Shown here one piece after another: positions 36,789 to 45,206 of a stretch of DNA of 50,114 bases (within the stretch, counting starts at the first letter, position 1; each line of letters opens with the position of its first letter). The notes under the pieces were generated by a model. That model saw only the letters and a program-made list of their open reading frames with translations. It did no database searches and was not told the origin of the DNA. Source of the DNA: a virus; IMG/VR virus record IMGVR_UViG_3300045993_000341, positions 1 to 50,114 of that record; one strand, 5' to 3'. Position numbers and translations under genes: made by a program.

Positions 36789-37840
36789 TTTTGTTTCTCC
36801 AGATATTTATTGGACACTGCCTTGAAGCTAATTCTCCTAGAAGAGTTGGCTTTAAAAACCAAACCTTCACGCAGACATCCCATCATACCTAGCACGGATT
36901 GTCCATCTGCCTTGTCCAACAGACTTTGGCAAGTTTGATCCACCAACTTTGCTTCTGTTTCCAACACTGGAGCATCAGTCAGACCAAGTGCCTTAGTGAT
37001 TTCTCTCCGAAAATACGGAGAAAAGTAAGTAAAGTTGTCGATGTCAAAAATATCAAACACAAAGAACATGTGCTTGGTCAAGTTGTAAATGTTGCCCTGA
37101 ATTCCAGGACCACAAAGTTCACCTTGAATAGCAATGTTCAAACCCGTGATAATCAACTTTTCCTTCAAACCAAGTTCAAGAGCCATCTTCCAGAAGGTGT
37201 TATCTTCAGATTCTTTCAGATCCAAATTGCGAGATGCCACACCTACTTCACCATCGCGGATATACACAGTCATAGAAGAGCCTTCAGCCTTCTCAGTGAC
37301 TTCCCATGTTTCATCTTCGAAGTGTTCTTCTACATCGCGGAAGCAATTCTGCACACGTTCCTGGTCAGTCTTGATGATGAAAGATGGGAATGTCCCACGA
37401 GCATCAGCAGAGGTAAACTCAGGTGGTGCTTCCCACTTTACAATACCCAACAGTTCGGATACATCTTCACCTTCGGAGATAAATCCACCCATCGGTTTCC
37501 CAGCAATCTCAAGCATCGCATCAGTGATGGTAGAAAGTGGAAGCAACAGACCCTGAGACAATTGCTTGCGCAGACGGATCGTGCGAAGTTTTTCACCTTC
37601 GACACCATTGTACACCTTTGGAAAATGACCCGGCTTTGTCAAGAAAGGTGCAAGAGTACTCGGCATCCAGGAATCTGGTTCTGCATACACAACACGATCG
37701 CCAACTTGATACTTGCCAACTTGATCAACAATCCACCAACCGTTCACACGGTAAGCACAGATCTTGTCTGCATCAGGGATAGACTTCACTTCGGCAATAG
37801 TTTGCACGGAAGCCATTTTGCGTACATAAACTTCTGTCAT
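36785..37840 (-). CDS. RNA ligase, Rnl5/DRB0094-like
   Basis: 351 aa from ATG 37840. N-terminal OB-like domain (residues 1-125, with YRVNGWWIVDQVGKY and GDRVVYAEPDSW), then the nucleotidyltransferase domain: motif I EKAEGSS (Lys about residue 181), motif III-like IQGELCGPG, motif IV EGLVFKA, motif V SFKAVSNKYL. This N-OB plus ligase order is that of the Deinococcus DRB0094 family, which seals 3'-OH/5'-phosphate nicks in RNA. Probable tRNA/RNA repair. Confidence 0.85.
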   Translation of the reverse strand: MTEVYVRKMASVQTIAEVKSIPDADKICAYRVNGWWIVDQVGKYQVGDRVVYAEPDSWMPSTLAPFLTKPGHFPKVYNGVEGEKLRTIRLRKQLSQGLLLPLSTITDAMLEIAGKPMGGFISEGEDVSELLGIVKWEAPPEFTSADARGTFPSFIIKTDQERVQNCFRDVEEHFEDETWEVTEKAEGSSMTVYIRDGEVGVASRNLDLKESEDNTFWKMALELGLKEKLIITGLNIAIQGELCGPGIQGNIYNLTKHMFFVFDIFDIDNFTYFSPYFRREITKALGLTDAPVLETEAKLVDQTCQSLLDKADGQSVLGMMGCLREGLVFKANSSRRISFKAVSNKYLEKQK

Positions 37841-37841
37841 A

Positions 37842-38006
37842 TCATTCACTTTTGTTTCTGCTTTCAATTATATAAATCAAGTCGTTAAGTATCTCGGCCT
37901 TAGCTCTGCACTTATCATACCACTCAGATTCACAATATGAACCTGGATTCTCGTAGGTTTCTACTTCCGAACGGAGCAGTTCTAAAATTTCTTCAACGGT
38001 AATCAT
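37842..38006 (-). CDS. Small acidic hypothetical protein
   Basis: 54 aa (MITVEEILELLRSEVETYENP...); helical. The stop lies two nt from the RNA ligase start and its ATG follows the previous stop by two nt. Function unknown. Confidence 0.55.
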   Translation of the reverse strand: MITVEEILELLRSEVETYENPGSYCESEWYDKCRAKAEILNDLIYIIESRNKSE

Positions 38007-38008
38007 AA

Positions 38009-38179
38009 TCAATCTTCATCGTTAATTCTTGGATAACCCTTATACAGGCACGAGTTGATTTTGAATACAACTTCTGCCATCTTTTGATCTTTTACCGAAT
38101 TGAAGTGGAAAGCATCCTTGACCAACTCATCACGAAGTCGTACAAGATCTTCATAGATTTTTGGATTCTGTTCGTTCAT
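38009..38179 (-). CDS. Small hypothetical protein
   Basis: 56 aa (MNEQNPKIYEDLVRLRDELVK...), helical. Just upstream of the previous gene in the same operon. Confidence 0.55.
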   Translation of the reverse strand: MNEQNPKIYEDLVRLRDELVKDAFHFNSVKDQKMAEVVFKINSCLYKGYPRINDED

Positions 38180-38421
38180 TTCAATTTCCTAAAAATTTCT
38201 TGCACTTCCGGTGTGATGTTATCAATTTGATCCATCACTTCTGCCGAAAGCATTGACAGAGCCACTTGAGCATCCGTCCAATCCTGTCCCTTCAGAGGTG
38301 CCATGTAATACTTTACTTCTTCTTGTGACTGCAACTGCCAAAGGCAATCTGCATGTTTAATCTGATTGTCGGTAAAACCGTGAACACGAACTGGTTCCAT
38401 TTTAATTCTCTTTTCACTCAT
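38176..38421 (-). CDS. Hypothetical protein
   Basis: 81 aa; the ATG at 38421 overlaps the upstream stop (ATGA). A second Met (38400) also has a purine-rich site. Acidic C terminus (DNITPEVQEIFRKLK). Confidence 0.6.
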   Translation of the reverse strand: MSEKRIKMEPVRVHGFTDNQIKHADCLWQLQSQEEVKYYMAPLKGQDWTDAQVALSMLSAEVMDQIDNITPEVQEIFRKLK

Positions 38422-38780
38422 ACAACATCATTCTTAAAGTAACCGTAGGGAAGGTTGAAATCGTAACACAGGAATTCCCAGTCACCATTACATGTACTTG
38501 ACTCCATAATCCAACGGAGTGCATCAGCACGGGTTTTGGCGCCAGAGGCAATGGTCATATCAACCAGACCCTCGAACTCGGCCTTGGCGTTCTTTTCATC
38601 TTCTTCACGTTGAGCCCATACGGCTTGTGCCTGGACATTCAAAGAGTCCAACATGGCTTCGATGTCTGCTTCCGTGCAGTTCGTAAAGTCAACCCAACGA
38701 GGACGAACGTTGTACACTTCTTTATAGAAGTCCCAATAGATGGACTGAAGTTCTTCGAGGCGTGTCATTACGTAGTCCAT
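38418..38780 (-). CDS. Hypothetical protein
   Basis: 120 aa, first gene after the promoter at 38810. Helical, Trp-rich; TRADALRWIMESSTCNGDWEF is a motif seen in phage hypotheticals. AAAGGA precedes the start. Confidence 0.65.
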   Translation of the reverse strand: MDYVMTRLEELQSIYWDFYKEVYNVRPRWVDFTNCTEADIEAMLDSLNVQAQAVWAQREEDEKNAKAEFEGLVDMTIASGAKTRADALRWIMESSTCNGDWEFLCYDFNLPYGYFKNDVV

Positions 38781-38809
38781 GATATTCCTTTGTGATTCGG
38801 TATGGGTCT

Positions 38810-38838
38810 ATTATACAACACTCAGGAATATGTGTAAA
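38810..38838 (-). promoter_or_regulatory. Promoter
   Basis: -10 TATAAT (38810-38815), -35 TTTACA (38833-38838), 17-bp spacer, CATATTCC after the -35. Confidence 0.75.
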
Positions 38839-39072
38839 TTAATTCATGATCCGATGGCCATTCTCATCGTAGAACTTGTCGCAAACCCAAAAGCCTTCTT
38901 GATCGTCAATTCCTGTGATCATAGCTTGTAGACTGCTTCCCCGTGTAGATACCCAATGACCGCCGGGCTTCCCACATTCTTCACAAATGTGCTTTGAAAG
39001 CCGAATTGCTTTAGCCACAACACGGAGCGCTTCGGCATTCTTTCTATTGGAATCTCGTTGATTGCGATTCAT
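38839..39072 (-). CDS. Small basic protein with CxxC
   Basis: 77 aa. Basic N terminus, HICEECGKPGGHW zinc-type motif and EGFWVCD. Probably a small zinc-binding protein. Confidence 0.6.
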   Translation of the reverse strand: MNRNQRDSNRKNAEALRVVAKAIRLSKHICEECGKPGGHWVSTRGSSLQAMITGIDDQEGFWVCDKFYDENGHRIMN

Positions 39073-39076
39073 TTTC

Positions 39077-39565
39077 TTACCTCAATGGTTGCCGTATACC
39101 GGTTGCTTTTTCTACCATGACAAATAGATCAACATAACTTATTTTAAGTTGTGTTGCGAAATCATTCAGCATTTGATAGTCAATCTTAAATTCTTCAATC
39201 TTAGCTTTTGCCGCTTTGAGATCTTCAAGTACAGCTTCGAAATGATCCACACAGTCTAGGTTTGCTTTCTTTACTGCTTCATTTTCTGCTTTTAATTCGG
39301 CTACTCGCCGATCTGCAAAATCTGTGTACAAATCGAGTTCTCTACGATATGAATTCTTTGTTGCTACTTCGGAGTCGTAAAGATCTTTCCGGATGTAGTC
39401 AATGTACACGCCGTCATCAAGAAGTAGAGTAACTTTACCGCGATAACCTTCTTTTGATGCTCCGCCTGAAATCATTTGCAGGCTGATTTCATCGTTACAA
39501 AAGCAAAAACTTTCCTCTGATGAAGGAGGTGATGGAGAATCCGAAGTAACTTTAGTAATACTCAT
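39077..39565 (-). CDS. Coiled-coil hypothetical protein
   Basis: 162 aa. Ser/Pro-rich start (SDSPSPPSSEES), then a beta segment, then a long coiled coil (about residues 85-135). Start overlaps the upstream stop (ATGA). Confidence 0.6.
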   Translation of the reverse strand: MSITKVTSDSPSPPSSEESFCFCNDEISLQMISGGASKEGYRGKVTLLLDDGVYIDYIRKDLYDSEVATKNSYRRELDLYTDFADRRVAELKAENEAVKKANLDCVDHFEAVLEDLKAAKAKIEEFKIDYQMLNDFATQLKISYVDLFVMVEKATGIRQPLR

Positions 39566-39732
39566 TTCTTGTATTCCTTATCAATTTCGTCAAGTATAGA
39601 ATCCCACTGCCGAGTAAGCTCTGTGATGTGTGGCTGAATCATTGGCTGTGATTGCCCAATTACCATCATGAGCCGCACGACCAAACCTTCAAGTGCAGAG
39701 CACCGTTCTTCCCAATATGTTTCTGGTTTCAT
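39562..39732 (-). CDS. Small hypothetical protein
   Basis: 56 aa (MKPETYWEERCSALEG...). Coupled by ATGA to the next gene and overlapping the previous stop. Helical. Confidence 0.55.
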   Translation of the reverse strand: MKPETYWEERCSALEGLVVRLMMVIGQSQPMIQPHITELTRQWDSILDEIDKEYKK

Positions 39733-39995
39733 ACTTCAATTTCCTCGAGGGAGTCAAATACTCGTTGTTTAGCATTTGGATAAAGAGTTTCGTATTCCGA
39801 ATCTGGTTCTCCAAGCATGTACAGAGAATTATTGGTAGCAATCAGGCCGCGGCACTTACCGACAATTCTAGAGGTCTTTATAGTTTTACCATCTGGATTT
39901 ATTCCAACTAGTGATTGTGTACGGAGTTCTGGGGCTAGATAAGCATCACCGTTGATAACAATGCCCCATTTGTCTATGAGTTTAACTTGTTTCAT
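39729..39995 (-). CDS. Hypothetical protein
   Basis: 88 aa from ATG 39995. Beta-rich, IDKWGIVINGDAYLAPELRT, then SRIVGKCRGLIATNN. No family recognised. Confidence 0.6.
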   Translation of the reverse strand: MKQVKLIDKWGIVINGDAYLAPELRTQSLVGINPDGKTIKTSRIVGKCRGLIATNNSLYMLGEPDSEYETLYPNAKQRVFDSLEEIEV

Positions 39996-39996
39996 T

Positions 39997-40248
39997 TTAA
40001 TGCCAAAAGTAATTTGCTTTTTCCCAAACGACACATTGTGCTAAGAGTGTTTCAGCCCTCTTTTGTGCCTTCTTAAATGCGTCATCAATTAGATCATGAC
40101 ATCCGTGTGGCGATGTGTCTCGTGCCGCCACATAGTCGTATGAATCCGTGGCGATCCATCGAAGCCCAAACACACCTTTTTGTTGAACGTAGTATCGTCC
40201 CTGTAGTGGAGAATGTACGATCCGAACTTTTTTGAATAGATTACTCAC
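39997..40248 (-). CDS. Hypothetical protein
   Basis: 83 aa. N-terminal beta strands (GRYYVQQKGVFGLRWIATDSY) and a helical C terminus. Overlaps the NadR stop by 8 nt. Confidence 0.6.
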   Translation of the reverse strand: MSNLFKKVRIVHSPLQGRYYVQQKGVFGLRWIATDSYDYVAARDTSPHGCHDLIDDAFKKAQKRAETLLAQCVVWEKANYFWH

Positions 40249-41293
40249 CTAATATTTCCTTTACTTTTTCCAATCGTTGTTCCATAGAACCAGTTAACAG
40301 TGTATATTCAATCCCACAGTCTGACAGTTCTTTCAAATAGTAAGCATGACCCTTGTTTCGGAACGTTTCGTCCTGGCGAGTTCCATCTTGCACCATTGGA
40401 AAATCTGGAGCACACAGGAAAACCTTGTGGTATGAATTACTATGTTCCCAGATAAGATCTTCGAGTGTTTGAGAAACTCGGCCGAACCATTCACGCGAAT
40501 AGAACTTTGTAGTCAATGGAGAAGTATCACAGTACAGGAATTCATCAATCCGAACTGCAGCTGCATAAGCATCTTCCATCTCTACCTGTTGTTGTCCAAT
40601 GTAAGCCAGGTCTTCATACCGAAGAATTCCCTTGCGTTCATCGTACAGTTGTCGGCCATATTCTGGTACAACATTTCGAGTCTTAGCATAAGTCAATGGA
40701 GAACCCAGAGCTTCCGTTAGAGTAGTTTTCCCAGTTGATTCTGCACCAAGGAACAGCACTCGACGAACGAAGTTCTTCTTCACATACCAAGGGACGTAAT
40801 ATCCTAATGTTTTGAGATCTGCACGGCATGAGGTACCGGAGACTGGATATTGTTTCCGTTCAAGATCTACCATCACGTGTTCAACGTTCACGGGATTTGG
40901 AAAATTCACGGTGAAGAACAGAGCAAGATAATTTGCAAAACCTTGGCCATATTCTTCCGAAGTGAATACTGCTTGCACAGTAGTATCAAGAGTATTCAGC
41001 AGGTACTGAGCACAAAATTTACGGTGATCATCGGCGGGAGCGTCATCTTCAAGTCCAAGAGCAACCACCAGCTCATCAAGCACAACAATCGTGACTCGGT
41101 AAGAATCTTCGGCTGTTGCTTGCTTGAGCCATTGTTCTCGGTTAACAGCAGAACAGCCCGGGAAATTCTGCGATGTATATGAGAGAATTACTACGTTCTC
41201 ACATTGATCCAATGCCTTTTTGATCACAGAGATGTGACCCATGTGCAGGGGACAGAATTTGCCTACTACAAGACCAGTTACATATTTTTTCAT
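40241..41293 (-). CDS. nadR: NadR-like bifunctional NMN adenylyltransferase/ribosylnicotinamide kinase
   Basis: 350 aa from ATG 41293. The N-terminal adenylyltransferase domain has GKFCPLHMGH (HxGH, about residues 10-19) and the SGTSCRAD signature (ISSTxxR-like); the C-terminal kinase has Walker A GAESTGKTT (about 176-184) and CDTSPLTTKFYS. Together they turn nicotinamide riboside into NMN and NAD. A PnuC-like importer is encoded at 47718-48296. The ATG is 6 nt from the -10 box, suggesting a leaderless mRNA. Confidence 0.88.
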   Translation of the reverse strand: MKKYVTGLVVGKFCPLHMGHISVIKKALDQCENVVILSYTSQNFPGCSAVNREQWLKQATAEDSYRVTIVVLDELVVALGLEDDAPADDHRKFCAQYLLNTLDTTVQAVFTSEEYGQGFANYLALFFTVNFPNPVNVEHVMVDLERKQYPVSGTSCRADLKTLGYYVPWYVKKNFVRRVLFLGAESTGKTTLTEALGSPLTYAKTRNVVPEYGRQLYDERKGILRYEDLAYIGQQQVEMEDAYAAAVRIDEFLYCDTSPLTTKFYSREWFGRVSQTLEDLIWEHSNSYHKVFLCAPDFPMVQDGTRQDETFRNKGHAYYLKELSDCGIEYTLLTGSMEQRLEKVKEILGE

Positions 41294-41299
41294 AGATTC

Positions 41300-41328
41300 A
41301 TTATAACAAACTAGTGGATATGTGTAAA
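41300..41328 (-). promoter_or_regulatory. Promoter with nadR start codon at +1
   Basis: -10 TATAAT (41300-41305), -35 TTTACA (41323-41328), 17-bp spacer, CATATCC after the -35. Confidence 0.75.
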
Positions 41329-41883
41329 TTAAATGAACGGCAGCATGTTCTCTGATTTCGACACACATGGTCTCAGGCAAAGAAACATATCGCGCTTCAG
41401 ATCAAACGGAAGATCTTCGTAGTAATAGACTTGATCTACTCGGAGGCCTCTCATGTGGGAAACCGTGGTGAGAAATCTAATCGTACCATTATCGTACTTC
41501 AGTTGGTCCATGCTTTCCACTATGCAAGGAGGTATTAGATATGAAAGTACTTTAGACAGTTCGTTCTTCAATTCTTTACGAAATGCCTGCCGCATATCAA
41601 CCCGCGGAAAAACCAGTACAATTTCTTGTTTCCGATTTGCTACGATTTCTTTTACCAGAATTTCTATGACGCGATCTGCAGTTAGCATGTTTGCAGGCTT
41701 CATAGCATCTTCGAAGCACTCGGTAAGGTATGAATCTAATGTGGGCTTATTGTCCTCTGGGAACTCAGTCTTAGCAACCTCATAGATTGTTTTATATAGT
41801 TCGGTAATGCTATCTTGCCGTTCACGTAATCTCATACGTTCTTGGATGTATGACTTTACAAATTTTTCTACAATACTTACCAT
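41329..41883 (-). CDS. Hypothetical protein with ATPase-like strand pattern
   Basis: 184 aa with GGAGG upstream. N-terminal long helix, then IVLVFPRVDMRQAF and DNGTIRFLTTVSHMRGLRVDQVYYYEDLP (motif pieces IRFLTT, RGLRVDQVYYYED). The second part resembles the Walker B neighbourhood of terminase-like ATPases, but no Walker A is present, so it would be inactive or unrelated. Confidence 0.55.
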   Translation of the reverse strand: MVSIVEKFVKSYIQERMRLRERQDSITELYKTIYEVAKTEFPEDNKPTLDSYLTECFEDAMKPANMLTADRVIEILVKEIVANRKQEIVLVFPRVDMRQAFRKELKNELSKVLSYLIPPCIVESMDQLKYDNGTIRFLTTVSHMRGLRVDQVYYYEDLPFDLKRDMFLCLRPCVSKSENMLPFI

Positions 41884-42158
41884 AGATCCTCCGAAAATAG
41901 ATCACCACCTTGATAGCCGCCAACTTTTGGTCGAATAATCTGACCAGTTCTTTGAGCACGAATGAACGCGCCTTGCCGATTCAGAAACTCACCATTTTCG
42001 TCCAAGAAACCTTGTACATCTGGACCTTTGATTCCGACTCCGTTCTTTGAAGCAATAAGACGAATTACATGGTGATGTCGATTTGGTCTCGGTAGAGAAT
42101 AGATCACACCATCATACTTAATTGCTACATCAGTAATATCTGCATATCCGTTTGTCAT
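41877..42158 (-). CDS. Conserved phage hypothetical protein
   Basis: 93 aa from ATG 42158 (MTNGYADITDVAIKYDGVIYS). Motifs SLPRPNRHHHVIR and VQGFLDENGEFLNRQGAF are shared by a widespread phage family of unknown function (from memory). Confidence 0.7.
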   Translation of the reverse strand: MTNGYADITDVAIKYDGVIYSLPRPNRHHHVIRLIASKNGVGIKGPDVQGFLDENGEFLNRQGAFIRAQRTGQIIRPKVGGYQGGDLFSEDLW

Positions 42159-42159
42159 A

Positions 42160-42351
42160 TTACCAGTCCGCCACACCTGAGATTTCAACTTCAAACTTAC
42201 CTGGAAGGCCATTGACTTTTGTGTCAACAACTAGTGTAAGAATTGACCCAATTCCAGACTGACCAGATTCTTTCAGTTCAAAAGAACGGCTGTCCGGAAA
42301 CTTTTGCATTGCAGCTAATATGTCTTCAACATTTGCTCGTGTTAGATACAT
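42160..42351 (-). CDS. Small hypothetical protein
   Basis: 63 aa, beta-rich C terminus (LTLVVDTKVNGLPGKFEVEI). Start overlaps the upstream stop. Confidence 0.55.
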   Translation of the reverse strand: MYLTRANVEDILAAMQKFPDSRSFELKESGQSGIGSILTLVVDTKVNGLPGKFEVEISGVADW

Positions 42352-42590
42352 TATAGATCCTTTAGAGTTTTCATTTTAGCTAATCCAATAGCTCGACGTA
42401 TGTTATGTTCAATATCAGCATGATCAACCAAATGTTGCCAATAGTTGGCTCCAATTCTTTGACCTGCTTTGATGCATTCTTCTGTGATCAATTTGGCATA
42501 TTCTTCTTCCCAAAGCCATGGTGCATTGCTATTCTTTGCTACACAAGCATCAGCAGCCAAACTTGAGAGTTCTTTATATCGTTCCATCAT
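42351..42590 (-). CDS. Small phage hypothetical protein
   Basis: 79 aa. ELSSLAADACVAK, WLWEEEYAKLITEECIKAG. The EYAKLIxEEC motif recurs in small T4-like phage proteins of unknown role. Confidence 0.65.
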   Translation of the reverse strand: MMERYKELSSLAADACVAKNSNAPWLWEEEYAKLITEECIKAGQRIGANYWQHLVDHADIEHNIRRAIGLAKMKTLKDL

Positions 42591-42697
42591 AAATCCCTGT
42601 AAAAATTATACCGAGCCATGTAGTTGCTCAGAGTATAAGGAGAGACGAAATTACCGTAGTCATCTGGGAAATTTGCTACGATGATACTTGAGTTCAT
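42587..42697 (-). CDS. Very small protein
   Basis: 36 aa (MNSSIIVANFPDDYGNFVSP...), coupled by ATGA overlaps to both neighbours, which is the only reason to call it. Confidence 0.4.
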   Translation of the reverse strand: MNSSIIVANFPDDYGNFVSPYTLSNYMARYNFYRDL

Positions 42698-42900
42698 TGA
42701 TCTTCTTGCCAGAACTTATCACAATCCGGGCAGCGACAGTCGTACCAATAAGAATCACATGAAGGATCATAGTTCCCAGTATTTGAGCAACCCTTCTTGG
42801 TGGCATTGGGATGATCACATGAATCTTGAATTTCTGTGATTTGATCAACCAGTGCATTGATCTTGAGCCTAAGTTTTTGTACTTTAGTTAGTTTAGTCAT
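42694..42900 (-). CDS. Small zinc-binding protein
   Basis: 68 aa. Helical start (MTKLTKVQKLRLK), then CDHP, KKGCSNTGNY, YDCRCPDCDKFW: up to seven Cys plus His for zinc. Confidence 0.6.
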   Translation of the reverse strand: MTKLTKVQKLRLKINALVDQITEIQDSCDHPNATKKGCSNTGNYDPSCDSYWYDCRCPDCDKFWQEDQ

Positions 42901-42961
42901 TTAATACCACCCTTCCACGAATCAGAAAATGTTAAATAGAATATACGCAAAGGAATTAAGA

Positions 42962-43744
42962 ATGTCATATGTTTATTTGTTAAGATGGAAATTGACTGGT
43001 GTTTGGTATTATGGTAGAAGAACTGCACCTGGATGTTCTCCGAAAGAATTTTGGGTAAGTTACTTTACATCTTCAAAGTATGTAAAGAAATATATAGAAG
43101 AACATGGACAACCGGATATAATGCAAATCAGAAAAACATTCAATGACATCAAAGAATGTGAAAACTGGGAGCATAGATTTTTACTCAAAACAAATGCTCC
43201 AATGAACAAATTCTCTCTAAATAGATCATATGCTACAGCCAAAATGAATTCTACTGGTATGGCCCCAGCCAAAAATTATTTAACTTCTGAAAGATTAGGA
43301 TTGATTTCTCTTGATGACCCGAGGTGGAAAACTGGGGAGATCGTTGGAGTTTTCAAAGATATAAAGAATGAAAAAATTAAAAAGTTAAAAGAAAACACAG
43401 TCCAAGCAAAAGATTTAACTGGTAAATTTCTAGGTAATGTTCACAAAACAGATCCAAGATGGAAAACTGGAGAAATTGTACATATTAGACAGGGAGAAAC
43501 ACAGGATCAAAAATCGAGAATCAAAAATAAACTATCGAACCAAAATAGAATTACTATTATCACACCTGAAGGACAAATTTTAAAAATTTACAACGATCAT
43601 CCACTTTATTTAGATGGTACCTACAAAGGTATTTCTGCTGGTCGAGTTTGGGTAAATAATGGGATTAATAACAAAACAATAGAAAAAAGTAAATTAGATA
43701 TTTTCATTTCCGATGGTTGGTTTAGAGGAAGAATTAAGAAATAA
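42962..43744 (+). CDS. GIY-YIG-like homing endonuclease
   Basis: 260 aa from ATG 42962 with AAGGA upstream. GIY-YIG core: YVYLLRWKLTGVWYYGRRT (first strand pair) and SSKYVKKYIEEHG; catalytic Glu region NWEHRFLLKTNAP. The C terminus carries a DNA-contact module ending VWVNNGINNKTIEKSKLD, like the end of the GIY-YIG protein at 32383. Plus strand against minus-strand neighbours and AT-rich, so probably a recent insertion. Converges with the next gene by 11 nt. Confidence 0.78.
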   Translation: MSYVYLLRWKLTGVWYYGRRTAPGCSPKEFWVSYFTSSKYVKKYIEEHGQPDIMQIRKTFNDIKECENWEHRFLLKTNAPMNKFSLNRSYATAKMNSTGMAPAKNYLTSERLGLISLDDPRWKTGEIVGVFKDIKNEKIKKLKENTVQAKDLTGKFLGNVHKTDPRWKTGEIVHIRQGETQDQKSRIKNKLSNQNRITIITPEGQILKIYNDHPLYLDGTYKGISAGRVWVNNGINNKTIEKSKLDIFISDGWFRGRIKK

Positions 43745-44543
43745 TTTTAATGTCTGTAAATTCTCTGTTAACAACACCATGATACTTTTCGTGTGTTTCC
43801 TCGGTACCGTACTTTCTAAAGGCATCTAGTGGAGTTTCATTTTCTAAAATATTAGTACTTGTACCGTAAACACCCCCTTTCCAGCTTCCTTTTTGCCGAC
43901 CAGTTTCTTTGGCAAATTCAATGTCCATCTTACGATAGAATCGTGGCTTGAAAATGTACCCCAGAAACTTACACCAGGAAGTACCTTGTCGATACATAGA
44001 AGTTTCAAGGTAGCATGTAGCTACATTTTCTTCGCCATCAAAATCCTTGAATGCAAATTTAATCTTTGGGAGTTTGTCCCTGATTGCATTCATAGAGTCA
44101 AAGTTAATTGAGCCGTTCTTATTGTCCTGATACCTAGCAAACAAAGTTCCATCTGGATTCAGATAATCAATGTACATCCGGCGCTGCTCATTCCATGGAA
44201 GAAAGATACACTTGGAGTGATCTGAATTTTTCTTATCAGTTGATGACCAGCAACCTGGTTGAATACCGTATCGAATATGAAGTGCATCTTTGTGAAGTGA
44301 GAATCCAAATTCCCGAACAATTGCATCCCAGTAACCCGAACCTGGTTTACCCCAGTCATATCTAGAAGTATCTATCCACTTCATTTTTGGTTTCAGAATC
44401 TCTGGTACTTGAAACCAATATGACCGATTGAAAAATGCTACATGAAGCAAATTCGGTTCGTCTTTGTAGTATTCTCGAGCAGTCTGAAGACCCAGAGCAA
44501 ATTGCCACTCTTTAGATACATGAGCTTCTTTAAGTTTTAACAT
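43734..44543 (-). CDS. Hypothetical protein
   Basis: 269 aa. Trp/Tyr-rich; RYDWGKPGSGYWDAIVREFGFSLH and QGTSWCKFLGYIFKPR (pieces). A recurring phage hypothetical. Function unknown. Confidence 0.65.
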   Translation of the reverse strand: MLKLKEAHVSKEWQFALGLQTAREYYKDEPNLLHVAFFNRSYWFQVPEILKPKMKWIDTSRYDWGKPGSGYWDAIVREFGFSLHKDALHIRYGIQPGCWSSTDKKNSDHSKCIFLPWNEQRRMYIDYLNPDGTLFARYQDNKNGSINFDSMNAIRDKLPKIKFAFKDFDGEENVATCYLETSMYRQGTSWCKFLGYIFKPRFYRKMDIEFAKETGRQKGSWKGGVYGTSTNILENETPLDAFRKYGTEETHEKYHGVVNREFTDIKIIS

Positions 44544-44784
44544 TTTTAGTTTCTTTAATTTTCGGTAGCATCTCTCTTACCGCTTGATAAACCGCGTCAA
44601 AATGTGCAAGATCATTAAAGGTGACTACTCCATTTTCGGTAGAATCATTGCATTGGGCAAGTTGCAAATATGCACCTCCGCCATCATCTTCTACTGAAAT
44701 ATGTGTAGCATTTTCACCAAAAATAGGTGATTCATCTTTTGTGTGAATAGAGATTTTGATCACCGTTGCGTAATATGTTGTCAT
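44530..44784 (-). CDS. Hypothetical protein
   Basis: 84 aa, beta-rich with ISVEDDGGGAYLQLAQ. Its ATG overlaps the stop that would end the full-length SLOG-like frame (ATGA at 44781-44784). Confidence 0.55.
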   Translation of the reverse strand: MTTYYATVIKISIHTKDESPIFGENATHISVEDDGGGAYLQLAQCNDSTENGVVTFNDLAHFDAVYQAVREMLPKIKETKNVKT

Positions 44785-44852
44785 TTAGTTTCCTGAGGCC
44801 AAAATATTTTGATGTGTTTATTCTTCTTGGCAGCGTAGTCGTGCGTATATCA
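44781..44852 (-). other. In-frame extension of the SLOG-like gene beyond a TGA
   Basis: After the TGA at 44850-44852 the same frame continues for 22 codons (YTHDYAAKKNKHIKIFWPQETK without the last residues shown in full elsewhere) to a TGA that overlaps the next ATG. The extension looks like the family's C terminus. Confidence 0.65.
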
Positions 44853-45206
44853 GGTGCCACCAGACGTTTGGTGAGCCTTTTGGTATGGTACTACCAAAAG
44901 TATTTCCGTTTCATCTACGATGTTTCTGTTGCGTTCAAAGTAAGAGAATGGTTTTCGAGTTTCATCGGAGTTTACAAATGCTCGAAGATCTTCCTTGGTC
45001 GGAGGATGGCAGACAATTCTTATACCCAAAGAAGTTGCTAGTTCTGCTACATCTGCATCAGCTCCGACACAATCTCCGTGATGAAGTTCTATTGACTCAT
45101 CTCGTTCGCGGCAGAATGTTACGCATTTATTCAGAAACTTGTATATAGCATCTACCTGAGTAGGTGTTGCACCTGACCTAGTTCCTGTTACACCAATTTT
45201 CACCAA
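44850..45206 (-). CDS. SLOG/DprA-like nucleotide-binding protein, interrupted by TGA
   Basis: 118 aa to the first stop. IGVTGTRSGATPTQ at the N terminus, HGDCVGADADVAELA (nucleotide loop), RIVCHPP, RNRNIVDETEILLVVP and a final QTSGGT. SLOG-type Rossmann proteins of this kind continue GGTW.T..YA....K.I.I.WP; here the Trp codon is TGA and the remaining residues follow in frame. Likely a nonsense mutation, a sequencing error or read-through. In the family, roles include NAD/nucleotide-derived signal sensing. Confidence 0.7.
   Translation of the reverse strand: MVKIGVTGTRSGATPTQVDAIYKFLNKCVTFCRERDESIELHHGDCVGADADVAELATSLGIRIVCHPPTKEDLRAFVNSDETRKPFSYFERNRNIVDETEILLVVPYQKAHQTSGGT

Noticed and set aside
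36899-37888. Long plus-strand open frame (329 codons)
   Set aside because: It lies antisense to the RNA ligase, has a non-protein-like composition and no ribosome-binding site; a shadow frame.
44781-45206. Genome-wide reassignment of TGA to tryptophan
   Set aside because: TGA is the normal stop of many genes here (all ATGA overlaps), and no tRNA with a TCA anticodon was found.
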